Source: Nakamurella lactea DSM 19367
GTDB lineage: Bacteria; Actinomycetota; Actinomycetes; Mycobacteriales; Nakamurellaceae
Assembly: GCF_000426645.1 (NCBI RefSeq)
Contig: NZ_KE384550.1
Span: 208,733 to 272,732, forward strand
DNA: 64,000 nucleotides
Direction: 5' to 3'
Under the pieces are notes generated by a model that was not told the origin of the DNA, ran no database searches, and saw only the letters and a list, made by a program, of their open reading frames with translations. Position numbers and translations under genes: made by a program. Shown here in pieces: positions 8,577 to 17,338 of the stretch. Numbering within the stretch: position 1 is the first letter of the stretch; each line of letters begins with the position of its first letter.

Positions 8577-9587
8577 CTACGGCATGCTCACCGGTCTACC
8601 GTCGATGAGTTGGTCAAGAGACTCGACGATGCCCGCTCCCGCGCTGCCGTCGCGGGTGAAGGAGTAAGGGCCGTAACCGATTCTGGTGATCAGCTCGCCA
8701 CCGGCACCGTCCGGACGACGGTGCCGCAACGGGGTGTGCTGACGACGGTCGCGGACGGTGGCGGTGATCCGTTCCGGGCCGCGGTCGGTGACGATCCGGC
8801 AGGTCACCTTCTCGATGAACCCGTCGTCGGTCCAGCTGTCCGCGATGTCCTCCAACCGGACATCGCGCAGAGTGCCGTCGCGCCACTCCATCGCCTCCAG
8901 GGTGGTGCCGCCGTCCTGGCGGTTCACCAGCAGCAGCATCAGCTGGCTCTCGTCCGCGAACGCCGCGGTGACCCACCGATAGCGCACCGGCCCGGCCCAG
9001 TCCCGCGGACCCCAGGAATGGTCCCGCAGACCGGCGCCGGACACCGCGAAGGTGTCCTCGCCGACCGCCAGGGTCCCCTGGACCCGGATGAACTGCTCGT
9101 AGTGGCCGCGGGCCATCGTCTCTTCCAGCACGTTCGTCTCGCCGTCCGCACCCAACGAGTCACCGCGCCCTGAGCAGGTCAGGTCGAGTCGCACCGGCGT
9201 CCGCGGTGCCGCGGCGAACGCGGACCGGGGGTCGGTGAGCGCCCGGGCATCGGTGAACTCGCTGGTTGGCCCGTCCCACCGGATGTGTTGCCTCACGTGG
9301 GGTTCGGCGATCTCCAGGGTCAGCGGCCCGGCCGCCAGCGTGTCCTGCTGCGAGGTCTCGACATTGTCGGTGGCGAACAGTGTCCGCCCGTCGGGCAGGA
9401 AGAACAGGGCACCGGCCTGAGCAGCGTTCCTGTTGTGCTGCAGGCCGATCCGCACCCATCCGGTGACGCCCGAGCCGGCGTCCGCAAAGTTGTAGTACGA
9501 GCTCTCGTTGTAGGCCGGGTCGTCGTCGGCGAGGTGCCGGCCCTCGTGCTCCGGACCGATCCGCTGGGTCATCTTTGTCGTTGTCAC
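8577..9587 (-). CDS. CrtC/DUF7064-DUF7065-like beta-barrel protein
   Basis: A 336-residue protein with no signal peptide. The central GAGLRDHSWGPRDW motif and the preceding Glu-rich FIRVQGTL strand are hallmarks of a lipocalin-like two-barrel family distantly related to hydroxyneurosporene synthase, which often sits in actinobacterial clusters with acyl-CoA dehydrogenases and phosphotransferases. Function is not established; binding or hydration of a hydrophobic isoprenoid or steroid-like substrate is a reasonable guess. It lies between hyuA (44 bases) and the kinase-like gene (17 bases), all on the same strand, so it belongs to the operator-10673 unit. Confidence 0.6.
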   Translation of the reverse strand: MTTTKMTQRIGPEHEGRHLADDDPAYNESSYYNFADAGSGVTGWVRIGLQHNRNAAQAGALFFLPDGRTLFATDNVETSQQDTLAAGPLTLEIAEPHVRQHIRWDGPTSEFTDARALTDPRSAFAAAPRTPVRLDLTCSGRGDSLGADGETNVLEETMARGHYEQFIRVQGTLAVGEDTFAVSGAGLRDHSWGPRDWAGPVRYRWVTAAFADESQLMLLLVNRQDGGTTLEAMEWRDGTLRDVRLEDIADSWTDDGFIEKVTCRIVTDRGPERITATVRDRRQHTPLRHRRPDGAGGELITRIGYGPYSFTRDGSAGAGIVESLDQLIDGRPVSMP

Positions 9588-9604
9588 AGGTGCCTCCCAA
9601 GTGG

Positions 9605-10612
9605 TTACCGCGCTGCCAGCGCCTCGCGGGCGGCGGCTGCCCAGCGGGCCACCGCCGCCTCGAAGGTCGAGGAGTCGATGCGGTCGTTCATCACACCGGC
9701 CGCATAGCGTGACCGGGCCAGGTATCCGGTGCAGGCCAATCGCCAGCAGGCCAGGGCAAGGTATCCGGAGAAGTCGCCGAGTTCGTGCTCGCTCGCCGCC
9801 GCGTACCGGTCGAGGACCTCGGTGGTGCCGATCGATCCGGCGAAGGACGTCGGCATCACCGCGCCGAGCATCGCCGACGGCGGCGCTGTCCAGAAGGCCG
9901 TCAGCATTCCGAGGTCCGCCAGCGGCTCACCTAGCGTGGACAGCTCCCAGTCGAGAATGGCCGCGATGCCACCGTCTGCAGCCACAATCGCATTGCCCAA
10001 TCGGAAGTCGCCGTGCACGATACGCGGCGACGACTGCGGGAATCCGAACGCGTCGAGGGCCGCCGCGATGGCGTCCAACTCCCTGCTGAGCTCGTCGCCG
10101 TAGCCCGCGGCACCGGCGATCTGGCCACGCCACCGGTGCAGTTGCCGGGCCACGTAATCGGTGCGCGGTCCGAGATCGCCCAGCCCGACCGCATCCGGAT
10201 CGATCGCGTGCAGCCGGGCGAGTACGTCCACGATCTGCTGCGTTGCCCTGGTCATCACGGCCGGCGCCGGCGGTTGCACATCGCGGCCTTCCAGCACCCG
10301 ACCATCGACGAAGTCGGTGATGTGACACGGAACCCCGAGCGGATCGTCCCCGGTGCCGACGTACCGCAGGGCCGGAACCGGCACGCCATGGTCGCGGACC
10401 GCTGCCATCACCCGCGCTTCCCGGCCGACGTCATGGGCGCCACCGCGCGCGGATTTCGCTGGTGGCCTGCGCAACACCCACGAAGCGCCGGTGGAGTCGG
10501 TGAGCCGGCTGGTCAGCATGCTGCGGCCGCCAGGGAAGTCGACGATGTCGAACGGGGGAACCGCTGCCGGCAGGATCTCGGCCAGCCAGGCCGACACCCT
10601 CACTTGCACCAT
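9605..10612 (-). CDS. Aminoglycoside-phosphotransferase-fold kinase, ACAD10/11 N-domain type
   Basis: A 335-residue APH-fold protein. The catalytic loop is HGDFRLGN and the metal-binding motif is ILDWELSTLG. This version (PRIVHGDFRLGN, WELSTLGEPLADLG) is that of proteins fused or linked to acyl-CoA dehydrogenases, not antibiotic kinases. In mammals the ACAD10/ACAD11 kinase domain phosphorylates 4-hydroxyacyl-CoAs so that they can be turned into enoyl-CoAs. Here the kinase gene is divergent from an acyl-CoA dehydrogenase gene across a shared operator, a split version of that arrangement. The ATG at 10612 has GGAAGGA about 12 bases upstream. Confidence 0.82.
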   Translation of the reverse strand: MVQVRVSAWLAEILPAAVPPFDIVDFPGGRSMLTSRLTDSTGASWVLRRPPAKSARGGAHDVGREARVMAAVRDHGVPVPALRYVGTGDDPLGVPCHITDFVDGRVLEGRDVQPPAPAVMTRATQQIVDVLARLHAIDPDAVGLGDLGPRTDYVARQLHRWRGQIAGAAGYGDELSRELDAIAAALDAFGFPQSSPRIVHGDFRLGNAIVAADGGIAAILDWELSTLGEPLADLGMLTAFWTAPPSAMLGAVMPTSFAGSIGTTEVLDRYAAASEHELGDFSGYLALACWRLACTGYLARSRYAAGVMNDRIDSSTFEAAVARWAAAAREALAAR

Positions 10613-10672
10613 CGGGTCGTCACGATCCTTCCGCGTCGGGTCTTCCCATCAGACCGCCATTCCCGCGCGATG

Positions 10673-10688
10673 TCAACTAGATGGTTGG
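10673..10688. promoter_or_regulatory. Operator B of the island regulon
   Basis: TCAACTAGATGGTTGG matches the 16-base consensus. It is midway (about 60 bases each side) between the divergent kinase-like gene and the acyl-CoA dehydrogenase gene at 10751, so it may serve both promoters. Confidence 0.75.
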
Positions 10689-10750
10689 GTTGCTATCGTG
10701 TGGTGCGACCGGCCGGTGGCAGCGAGCACGGCGGGAGAGAGGCGGCCTCG

Positions 10751-11899
10751 ATGGATTTCGAGCTGGGGACGCGAGCGGACGAACTCCGTGAGCGTTTGCG
10801 CACATTGGTACGGCAGCACTTTCCGCCGACCTTTCTCGGGGCCTTCACCGACGACCCGGCCGACCTCGAACTCACCGAGCAGTTCTGTCGGCTGCTGGCC
10901 ACCGAGCGGCTGCTGTGCCTGACCTGGCCCGCGGAGTACGGCGGCAACGACGGCTCGGTCTGGGAGCAAACCGTTGTGCGAGAGGAGATGTGGGCCGCCC
11001 ACGAGCCGCGTGGCGCCCAGTACATGGGAGTGAACTGGGTAGGGCCGGCGATCATCCGGCACGGCAGCAAGGCGCAACAGGCGAAGCATCTGCCGCCGAT
11101 CGCCGGCGGCGAGGTGATCTGGTGCCAGGGTTTCTCCGAACCGGAGGCCGGCAGCGACCTGGCGTCGCTGCGGACCAGGGCGGTGCCGCAGAGCGACGGC
11201 GGCTGGCGGGTGACCGGGCAGAAGGTGTGGACGTCGTACGCCACCATGGCGCAGTGGTGCGTGCTGGCGGCCTGCACCGACCCGCAGGCCCGGACCTCGG
11301 CGCGGCTGTCGCTGTTCCTGATCCCGATGGACCGCGCCGGCATCCAGGTCCGCCCGATTCCGGCGATGCTCGGCCCGCACCACCTCAACGAGGTGTTCCT
11401 CGACGAGGTCGAGGTGCGTCCCGACGAGATTCTGGGGGTCGAAGGCAACGGCTGGGCGATCATCCGGGATGCACTGGCCTACGAGCGGGTGGGCATCGCC
11501 CGCTACGCCCGGTGCGAGTCGCTGCTGGATCGGATCCGCGCCGAGTTGGGCGACAGTTTCGCCGCCCTGCCGGACAGCCTGTTGACCCGCTGGGCAAGGG
11601 CGAAGGTGGATCTGAGGTCGGCCCGACTGCTGGCCTACGCCGCCGTCGCGGATCAGGATGACGGCATCGACCCGGCGGCGGCGGCCGCCGCCCGGATCGC
11701 CACCACGCTGTGCGACCAGACCGTCGCCGAACTCCTGATGGACATCATGGGCGGCGACGGGCTGCGCTCGGGCGCCGACGCCCCGATCCACGGCGCCGCG
11801 GAGGACCATTGGCGGTACGCCCAGGCGGCGACGGTCGCCTCCGGAACCATCGAGGTGCAGAAGATGCTCGTCGCCCGACAGGTGCTGGGAGGCCGCTGA
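10751..11899 (+). CDS. Acyl-CoA dehydrogenase, large subunit of a two-gene enzyme
   Basis: A 382-residue FAD-dependent acyl-CoA dehydrogenase. The N-terminal helical domain ends in CLTWPAEYGG; the FAD-binding strand signature GFSEPEAGSDLASLRTRA and the GQKVWTSYA segment follow, and the C-terminus has ASGTIEVQKMLVARQVLG. The start at 10751 has GGGAGAGA ten bases upstream; the frame is open much farther upstream, but that part is antisense to the kinase-like gene. It overlaps the next gene by one base (TGATG). Such adjacent pairs form alpha2beta2 enzymes (FadE28-FadE29, FadE26-FadE27) that accept polycyclic or steroid-linked acyl-CoAs. Confidence 0.9.
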   Translation: MDFELGTRADELRERLRTLVRQHFPPTFLGAFTDDPADLELTEQFCRLLATERLLCLTWPAEYGGNDGSVWEQTVVREEMWAAHEPRGAQYMGVNWVGPAIIRHGSKAQQAKHLPPIAGGEVIWCQGFSEPEAGSDLASLRTRAVPQSDGGWRVTGQKVWTSYATMAQWCVLAACTDPQARTSARLSLFLIPMDRAGIQVRPIPAMLGPHHLNEVFLDEVEVRPDEILGVEGNGWAIIRDALAYERVGIARYARCESLLDRIRAELGDSFAALPDSLLTRWARAKVDLRSARLLAYAAVADQDDGIDPAAAAAARIATTLCDQTVAELLMDIMGGDGLRSGADAPIHGAAEDHWRYAQAATVASGTIEVQKMLVARQVLGGR

Positions 11900-12837
11900 T
11901 GGACAACCGGATCCCCGACGATGCCCGGGATTTCGAGCAGGCGGCCACCTCCCGGTTCGCCGCGGCCGGCGCGGTGGGCCTGGCCCGCCGTGCTCAGTAC
12001 CGGCCCGACGTCCGATCGGAAGCCCTTGCCGCACTGGACGACCTGGGCGTCGACGAGTTGGACGTCCGGGCCGATGGTGAGCAACTGATCGCCGGTGCGC
12101 TGTTGTGCCGGGCGGCCGGGTCGGTGATGCTGCCGGCGCCGGTGGCACCCAGGCTGCTGGCCATCGGCTCCCGATGGAGTGCCCTGGTGGACCCACGGCA
12201 TCCGATGGTCGACCACGGCGACCTGGGACCCGGCTGGGCCGGGCTGGATCTGTCCGGCCGGAGATGGCAGCTACAGCCGGGCGAAAGGGTGACCAAGCGG
12301 TTGGCGCCGTTCCTTCGGGAAGCAACACTGTCCGAACCGGAGCAGGCTGCCGACCCGAAGGATCTGGCCCGGCAACTGCTCCTGGAGTCCTGGAGCATCC
12401 TGGGCGCGGCCACGGCCGCATTCGAGCACACCCGCACCCACGTGCTGGAGCGCGAACAGTTCGGGCACCCGCTGGCCGGGTTCCAGACCGTCAGGTTCAC
12501 CGTCGCGGACGGCTACGTACGACTGCGCGGGCTGGAGGAATCGGCGAAATACGCGACCTGGCGTTTGCCGTCGGTCGCGGTGGCGCAGGCCCGCGCCGAC
12601 GCGATCGGTGTCCGCCTGCACGCTGTCGACGTGGCCATCTCGACCCTGCGGGTGGCGCACCAGCTGCACGGGGCTGTCGGCTTCTGCGACGAGACCGACG
12701 TGTCGATCCTTGACACCCACCTGCAACCGCTGTTGCGGCTGCCGGCCGGCGTGGACGCCCTGGCCAGGGAACTCGCCCCGGCCATCGGGGACGGCTCGTT
12801 CACCGGGCTGGACGGGACGTCAACCCACGCCCGTTGA
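11899..12837 (+). CDS. Acyl-CoA dehydrogenase, small partner subunit
   Basis: A 312-residue, shortened acyl-CoA dehydrogenase-like protein. The middle beta domain is reduced and lacks the SEPEAGSD flavin signature. The C-terminal helical domain is clear (EREQFGHPLAGFQTVRFTVAD, then LHGAVGFCDETDV). This is the usual look of the second subunit in heteromeric mycobacterial FadE enzymes, where each dimer shares FAD sites between subunits. Start and preceding stop overlap as TGATG, so the two chains are probably made in equal amounts. Confidence 0.85.
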   Translation: MDNRIPDDARDFEQAATSRFAAAGAVGLARRAQYRPDVRSEALAALDDLGVDELDVRADGEQLIAGALLCRAAGSVMLPAPVAPRLLAIGSRWSALVDPRHPMVDHGDLGPGWAGLDLSGRRWQLQPGERVTKRLAPFLREATLSEPEQAADPKDLARQLLLESWSILGAATAAFEHTRTHVLEREQFGHPLAGFQTVRFTVADGYVRLRGLEESAKYATWRLPSVAVAQARADAIGVRLHAVDVAISTLRVAHQLHGAVGFCDETDVSILDTHLQPLLRLPAGVDALARELAPAIGDGSFTGLDGTSTHAR

Positions 12838-12839
12838 TT

Positions 12840-12855
12840 CCAACTAACCAGTTGG
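12840..12855. promoter_or_regulatory. Operator C of the island regulon
   Basis: CCAACTAACCAGTTGG lies in the gap between the dehydrogenase pair and the CoA ligase gene, 72 bases before the ligase ATG. This gives the ligase its own controlled promoter. Confidence 0.75.
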
Positions 12856-12927
12856 ATACAGTTCGAAGGACGACACCGCAGTCGCCGGCTCGGCGACCAC
12901 CCTGAACGGACGGGAGCACACCCGGCG

Positions 12928-14496
12928 ATGCTGGAGCTGACCTATCCCCGCATGTTGGTCGGCGTCACGGACCGGACCCCGGACGCGACCGCAGTGATCT
13001 GTGACGACGGCAGCGGCTATCGCGCCACCTTCGCCCAGCACCTGGACCGGGTGCTGCGGCTGAAGTCCGCCCTGCGCCAGGGCCTCGGCGTCGCCGCCGA
13101 CGAGCGATTCGCGGTACTGGCCGGCAACAGCCACCGGTTCCTGGAGCTGTGGCACACCGCGGCCTTCGGGACCGCGGTGATCAACCCGCTGAACACCCGG
13201 CTGGCACCGGCCGAGCTGGAGTTCATCCTCGGCGACTCGAACACCGACATCGTGTTCACCGACCGGACCTTCGCACCGGTCGTCGACCAGCTGCGGTCTC
13301 GTGTCGGGATCAAGAAGGTCGTGCTGCTGGACGACAGCGACTCCCCGCACGACATGCGGTACGAGGACCTGCTGGCCGCCCACGAACCGGCCGCCCCCGA
13401 CGAACCCGACGAGAACGACGATGCCGTTCTGATGTACACCGGTGGCACCACCGGACTCCCCAAGGGCGTGCTGCTGTCGCTGGGGACCATCGCCCGCAAC
13501 GTCTACCACCTCGACTACGCCTACCGGATCCTGACCAACCACGACGTCTACCTGGTGAACACGCCGATGTTCCACGCCGCCGGATGTTTCGGCGTCTTCG
13601 GCATCCCGGCCGCGGGCAGCACCAACGTCATCCAGCCCACCTTCGACGCCGGCCGGACCATCGCCGCGGCCGACGAATACGGGGTCTCGATCGTCGGCGT
13701 TGTCGCCTCGATGCTCGGCATGATCATGGACCACGGCGACTTCGCCCCGGAGAAGTTCTCCCGGCTGCGGATCGTCGGCTACGGCGGTTCACCGCTGCCG
13801 AGCAGCATCCAATCCCGCTTCATGCGCTACTTCCCGGCCGCGGACATGATGCAGCTGTACGGGATGACGGAGGGATCGGCGACGGTCACCTGCCTGACGC
13901 CGGCCGATCATCGCGCCGGTGGCGCCAGGATCGGCTCGGTGGGCAGGGCGATTCCGGGCGTTCGGGTGCAGATCCACGACCCGGACACCGACGAACTGCT
14001 GCCCACCGGGAGCGTCGGCGAGATCGTGATGAAGTCGTCGGTCGTCATGAAGGAGTACTGGAACCGGCCACCGGAGAACGCCAAGGCGTTGCGCGACGGC
14101 TGGTACCACACCGGGGACGCCGGGTACCTGGACGACGAGGGTTACCTGTTCATCACCGACCGGGTCAAGGACATGATCATCTCCGGTGGCGAGAACGTCT
14201 ACTCGGTAGAGGTCGAGAACGCACTGGCCGCACACCCGGCCGTCGCCCAGGTCGCGGTGATCGGCATTCCGTCCGAGCAGTGGGGCGAGGCGGTGCATGC
14301 GGTGGTCTACCTGCGGCCGGGAGAAAACGTGACCCAGGACGAGCTGAAGGATCACGCCCGGCAGTCGCTGGCGGGTTACAAGGTGCCGAAGTCGGTCGAC
14401 CTGCGGACCGAGCCGCTGCCCATGTCGGCGGCCATGAAGATCCTGAAACGTGAACTGCGGGAACCGTTCTGGGCCGGCCGGGAGCGGCGGATCTGA
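12928..14496 (+). CDS. AMP-dependent acyl-CoA ligase (FadD-like)
   Basis: A 522-residue ATP-dependent acid:CoA ligase. Motifs in order: LMYTGGTTGLPKG, YGMTEGSATV, YHTGDAGYLDDEGYL, DRVKDMIISGGENVYS and the hinge region ending MKILKRELR with the catalytic Lys present. A CCAACTAACCAGTTGG operator lies 72 bases upstream, separating it from the dehydrogenase pair although all three genes are on the + strand. It ends two bases before the stop of the convergent double TetR gene. Substrate cannot be assigned; it is a second entry or re-activation ligase for the island. Confidence 0.9.
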   Translation: MLELTYPRMLVGVTDRTPDATAVICDDGSGYRATFAQHLDRVLRLKSALRQGLGVAADERFAVLAGNSHRFLELWHTAAFGTAVINPLNTRLAPAELEFILGDSNTDIVFTDRTFAPVVDQLRSRVGIKKVVLLDDSDSPHDMRYEDLLAAHEPAAPDEPDENDDAVLMYTGGTTGLPKGVLLSLGTIARNVYHLDYAYRILTNHDVYLVNTPMFHAAGCFGVFGIPAAGSTNVIQPTFDAGRTIAAADEYGVSIVGVVASMLGMIMDHGDFAPEKFSRLRIVGYGGSPLPSSIQSRFMRYFPAADMMQLYGMTEGSATVTCLTPADHRAGGARIGSVGRAIPGVRVQIHDPDTDELLPTGSVGEIVMKSSVVMKEYWNRPPENAKALRDGWYHTGDAGYLDDEGYLFITDRVKDMIISGGENVYSVEVENALAAHPAVAQVAVIGIPSEQWGEAVHAVVYLRPGENVTQDELKDHARQSLAGYKVPKSVDLRTEPLPMSAAMKILKRELREPFWAGRERRI

Positions 14497-14498
14497 TT

Positions 14499-15728
14499 TC
14501 AGCGCGCGGGCTGTGCCGCCCCGCCGTGCAGGATGGTGTGCAGCGAGTCCTGGACCCGGGTGCCACCGGTGGTGACCTGGAAGGGGACCCACAGCAACTC
14601 CCGGACACCCAGCGCCAGCAGGTCGATGCCGGTGTCCGAGGAGAAGCTCCCGTTTCTCAGGCCGCTGGTCAGGATCGCCGTGAGCACCTGCAACCGGCGG
14701 CGGTTCCCGCTCATCGCCTGATCTGCGTCGTCGGGTGAAGCGGTGCGCCACCAGACCTGCACGGTGGCGTACTCGCGCCGGAATCGCGGCCCGGCCAGCC
14801 CCATCAGGCCGCACAGGCCGTCGAGAGCAACCACCGGATCCGTGGTGGCGTCGATGATCCGATCGGTGCCGGCGAGCAGTTCCGTGGAAAACCCGCCGAC
14901 GATCTCGGTGACGATCTGGCGCTTCGAGGCGAAGTGCCGGTAGATGCCGGCGGCCGGAAAACCGGCGGTCTCGGCGATGTCCCGCATGGTGGTGGCGTCG
15001 ACCCCGCGGCGGGCGAACTCGATCCTGGCCGCCTCCAGGATCTCGCCCCGTCGCCCGGCGGGAGTTTCCGGGGCTGCCCACCGGGCCCGGATGTCGGCGA
15101 GCACCCGCGTCAGCCGATCGGTCTGCGGAACTGTCCCGCTCGCGGCTGGAGCGCACAGACCGTCGAGGACCAGGGTGCAGAAGGCCGCCGGCAGTTCCGT
15201 CGGTGGACGGTCCGGTGCACTGACGCTGCCGGTCACGGCGACGTGCCGCAGCGCGGCCCGCAACAGGCCGGGGTCGATACCGGTCCGCAGCCGCCCAGCA
15301 TCGGCGGCCCGCCCGATCAGGATGCCGATGGCGCTGCCGACACCGGCAGGCTGGGCGCGCACCAGATCGGTCAGCCCGGCGCGCGCGGTGCCGGGTGGCT
15401 CGAGCAGGCAGAGGGCCAGCGCGGCCCGGTGCCGGGCGAAGAACGCGGCACAGTCAGTGACGAAGGCCCGTAGGTCCGCAATCGGGTCGCCGCGTCGCCG
15501 CAGGCCCCGCCGTCGAATCCCGACCAGACCGGCGGCCATCGCCTGCACCAGCTCGACGGCGATCGCTTCCTTGGAGTCGAAGTGGTGGTACAGGCTGCCG
15601 GGCAGGATGCCGGCCCGTTCGGCGACCTGCCGGAGCGAACTGCCGGCATAGCCGGCGGCGGCGAACTGGTCCGCGGCCGCGGCCAGCACCTCGGCGCGCC
15701 GGGCCGTGCCGGTGTCATGCGTTGGCAT
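14499..15728 (-). CDS. Tandem (double) TetR-family regulator
   Basis: A 409-residue protein with two complete TetR units in one chain. Unit 1 (~1-195) has the helix-turn-helix SLRQVAERAGILPGSLYHHF (31-50) and unit 2 (~223-409) has TMRDIAETAGFPAAGIYRHF (247-266), each followed by its own all-helical ligand domain. Single TetR proteins are ~190-220 residues and act as dimers; here one chain could bind a palindrome as a built-in pseudo-dimer. The ATG at 15728 overlaps the ferredoxin stop by 14 bases. It is the last gene of the unit starting behind operator 21072-21087, which suggests autoregulation, and is my best candidate for the regulator of the eight palindromes. Confidence 0.88.
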   Translation of the reverse strand: MPTHDTGTARRAEVLAAAADQFAAAGYAGSSLRQVAERAGILPGSLYHHFDSKEAIAVELVQAMAAGLVGIRRRGLRRRGDPIADLRAFVTDCAAFFARHRAALALCLLEPPGTARAGLTDLVRAQPAGVGSAIGILIGRAADAGRLRTGIDPGLLRAALRHVAVTGSVSAPDRPPTELPAAFCTLVLDGLCAPAASGTVPQTDRLTRVLADIRARWAAPETPAGRRGEILEAARIEFARRGVDATTMRDIAETAGFPAAGIYRHFASKRQIVTEIVGGFSTELLAGTDRIIDATTDPVVALDGLCGLMGLAGPRFRREYATVQVWWRTASPDDADQAMSGNRRRLQVLTAILTSGLRNGSFSSDTGIDLLALGVRELLWVPFQVTTGGTRVQDSLHTILHGGAAQPAR

Positions 15729-15993
15729 CGGCGGCCGGCTCGGCTCGCTCGCCGGAGGCCACCGGCCGGGTGCGTGGCCGGCGTGGCGGGCGTCCCTGCG
15801 CATCGAGTTCCACGATGGCGTGCACCGGGCAGTCCAGCAAGGCGCGGCGCACGCCCGTCTGGTGTTCCGGGGCGACGGTATCGCCGGCCGCCAGGCTGAC
15901 GTACCCCCACTCGTCCGCGGAAAAGGTCTCCGGCGCGTGCACCACGCACAGCCCGAAGCCGTCGCACAGCGTGCGATCCACAGCGATCCTCAT
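15715..15993 (-). CDS. [3Fe-4S] ferredoxin
   Basis: A 92-residue small ferredoxin. Ligands C10, C16 and C55 fit C-x5-C and CP; position 13, which would be the fourth Cys of a 4Fe-4S centre, is Phe, as in 3Fe-4S ferredoxins serving actinobacterial P450s and steroid clusters (FdxD-like). The C-terminal ~25 residues are basic/Pro-rich (PPRRPRTRP). The ATG at 15993 begins MRIAVDRTLC; upstream in-frame codons would run into the flavoprotein gene. It likely takes electrons from the NuoF-like protein encoded just upstream. No P450 is in the window, so the acceptor is unknown. Confidence 0.88.
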   Translation of the reverse strand: MRIAVDRTLCDGFGLCVVHAPETFSADEWGYVSLAAGDTVAPEHQTGVRRALLDCPVHAIVELDAQGRPPRRPRTRPVASGERAEPAADANA

Positions 15994-16016
15994 CGTCCCA
16001 TCCTTCCCGCGGCGCG

Positions 16017-17327
16017 TCACAGTACCGCTGCGAACGGCGCCGCCGCATCCGGGGTGACGGTCACCGAGCCGGCGGGGCCGCACCCGTCGCAGTGCCCGGA
16101 CAGGTGCTGCTGCACGGCTTTCGGGTGTTCGGCCAACAGGGTCCTGGCGATGTTCGTCGCCGCGTCGAGGGTGCCGCAGGCTCCCCTGCCGGTCAGGAAA
16201 CCCGACCAGTAGGCCAGCCGGTCGAGGTTCGACGCGTCGGCCTCCCCGGCGGCCAGGGCGGACAGCACTGCGCTCATCGCCGCGGTCCCGTTGAAGCAGG
16301 AGCCGCACTGGCCGGCGTTCTCCCGAGCGAAGTAGGCCATCAGCTGAGCCGTCAGCACGACCGGGCAGTCGGTCGGCCCGAGCAGGGCGACGGCGCCGCA
16401 GCCCAGCCCGCTGCCCGCGGCGCGCAGGGCCGACGGGTCCAGCGGCACGTCCAGCAGGGCGGGGCCGGTCACGCCGGTGAAAAAGCCGCCCATCAGCACC
16501 CCGGTCACCGTCGACGGGTCTTCCCCGCGCCAGTACAGCAGGTCGCGCACCGTCACCCCGAACGGCACCTCGAACAACCCGGGGGCGGTCCGCCCGGCCA
16601 TCGTGACCAGCAGCGTTCCCGGGGACGTCGCGGTACCGACCGCGGCGTAGGCGTCGGCACCGATCCGGTGGATCAGGGCCAGCTGCGCCAGCGTCTCGAC
16701 ATTGCTGACCAGCGTCGGCCGGCCGTCCACCCCCTCCTGATAGGGCCTCGGCGGTTTGTCGGTGGGCAGCGCGGGACCGCCGTCGATGGCGCGCACCACC
16801 GCGGTCTCCTCACCGGCGACGTACCCCGGATCCACCTGGATCACGCGGATCGGCGGGTCGTCCGTGAGCTCGGCGAGGGCGTGCCCGACGGCGTCGGCAG
16901 CGGCAGGGTCGGACAGGTAGACGTACCGGGTGGCCGCATCGACGAGGGCGGCGGCCAGCCGGAGCCCGTCCAGCACCAGGTGCGGTCGGTGACGCAGCAG
17001 CCACCTGTCCTTGATCGACGCCGGCTCGCCTTCCTCCCCGTTGGCCACCACGACGGCCGGGCCGCTGCCGAGAGCCACCTCGTCCCTGACCCCGGACAGC
17101 TTGCGGTGCAGCGGGAATGCCGCGCCTCCCCGGCCGCGTAGGTCCAGCGTCCTGACCTGGTCGAACAGGCCGTCCGGGTCGGCAAGCTCCCGGTAGCCGC
17201 CCCGTCCGGCATAGCCGGCCAGGCTCTCCGGCAGGTCGGATCCGTCAGGGCCGGCCAGCAGCCGACCCTCGGCGCCCGGGAAGGCCGCAACCACCGGCCG
17301 CAGGTCGGCGGGGGTCACCACGGTCAT
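16017..17327 (-). CDS. NuoF-like NADH-dependent flavoprotein (ferredoxin reductase?)
   Basis: A 436-residue homologue of the 51-kDa NADH-binding subunit of complex I. The flavin/NADH region shows LRGRGGAAFPLHRKL (63-77), NGEEGEPASIKDR and YVAGEETAVVRAI. The C-terminal Fe-S motif is incomplete: C341-x2-C344 and C384 are present, but the third Cys of the usual CxxCxxC is G347; an extra C413-x2-C416 lies near the end. No other complex I subunit is nearby. Between a Rieske protein and a 3Fe-4S ferredoxin it most likely moves electrons from NADH to one of them. Details in findings. Confidence 0.8.
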   Translation of the reverse strand: MTVVTPADLRPVVAAFPGAEGRLLAGPDGSDLPESLAGYAGRGGYRELADPDGLFDQVRTLDLRGRGGAAFPLHRKLSGVRDEVALGSGPAVVVANGEEGEPASIKDRWLLRHRPHLVLDGLRLAAALVDAATRYVYLSDPAAADAVGHALAELTDDPPIRVIQVDPGYVAGEETAVVRAIDGGPALPTDKPPRPYQEGVDGRPTLVSNVETLAQLALIHRIGADAYAAVGTATSPGTLLVTMAGRTAPGLFEVPFGVTVRDLLYWRGEDPSTVTGVLMGGFFTGVTGPALLDVPLDPSALRAAGSGLGCGAVALLGPTDCPVVLTAQLMAYFARENAGQCGSCFNGTAAMSAVLSALAAGEADASNLDRLAYWSGFLTGRGACGTLDAATNIARTLLAEHPKAVQQHLSGHCDGCGPAGSVTVTPDAAAPFAAVL

Positions 17328-17338
17328 CTGCTGTCCCT

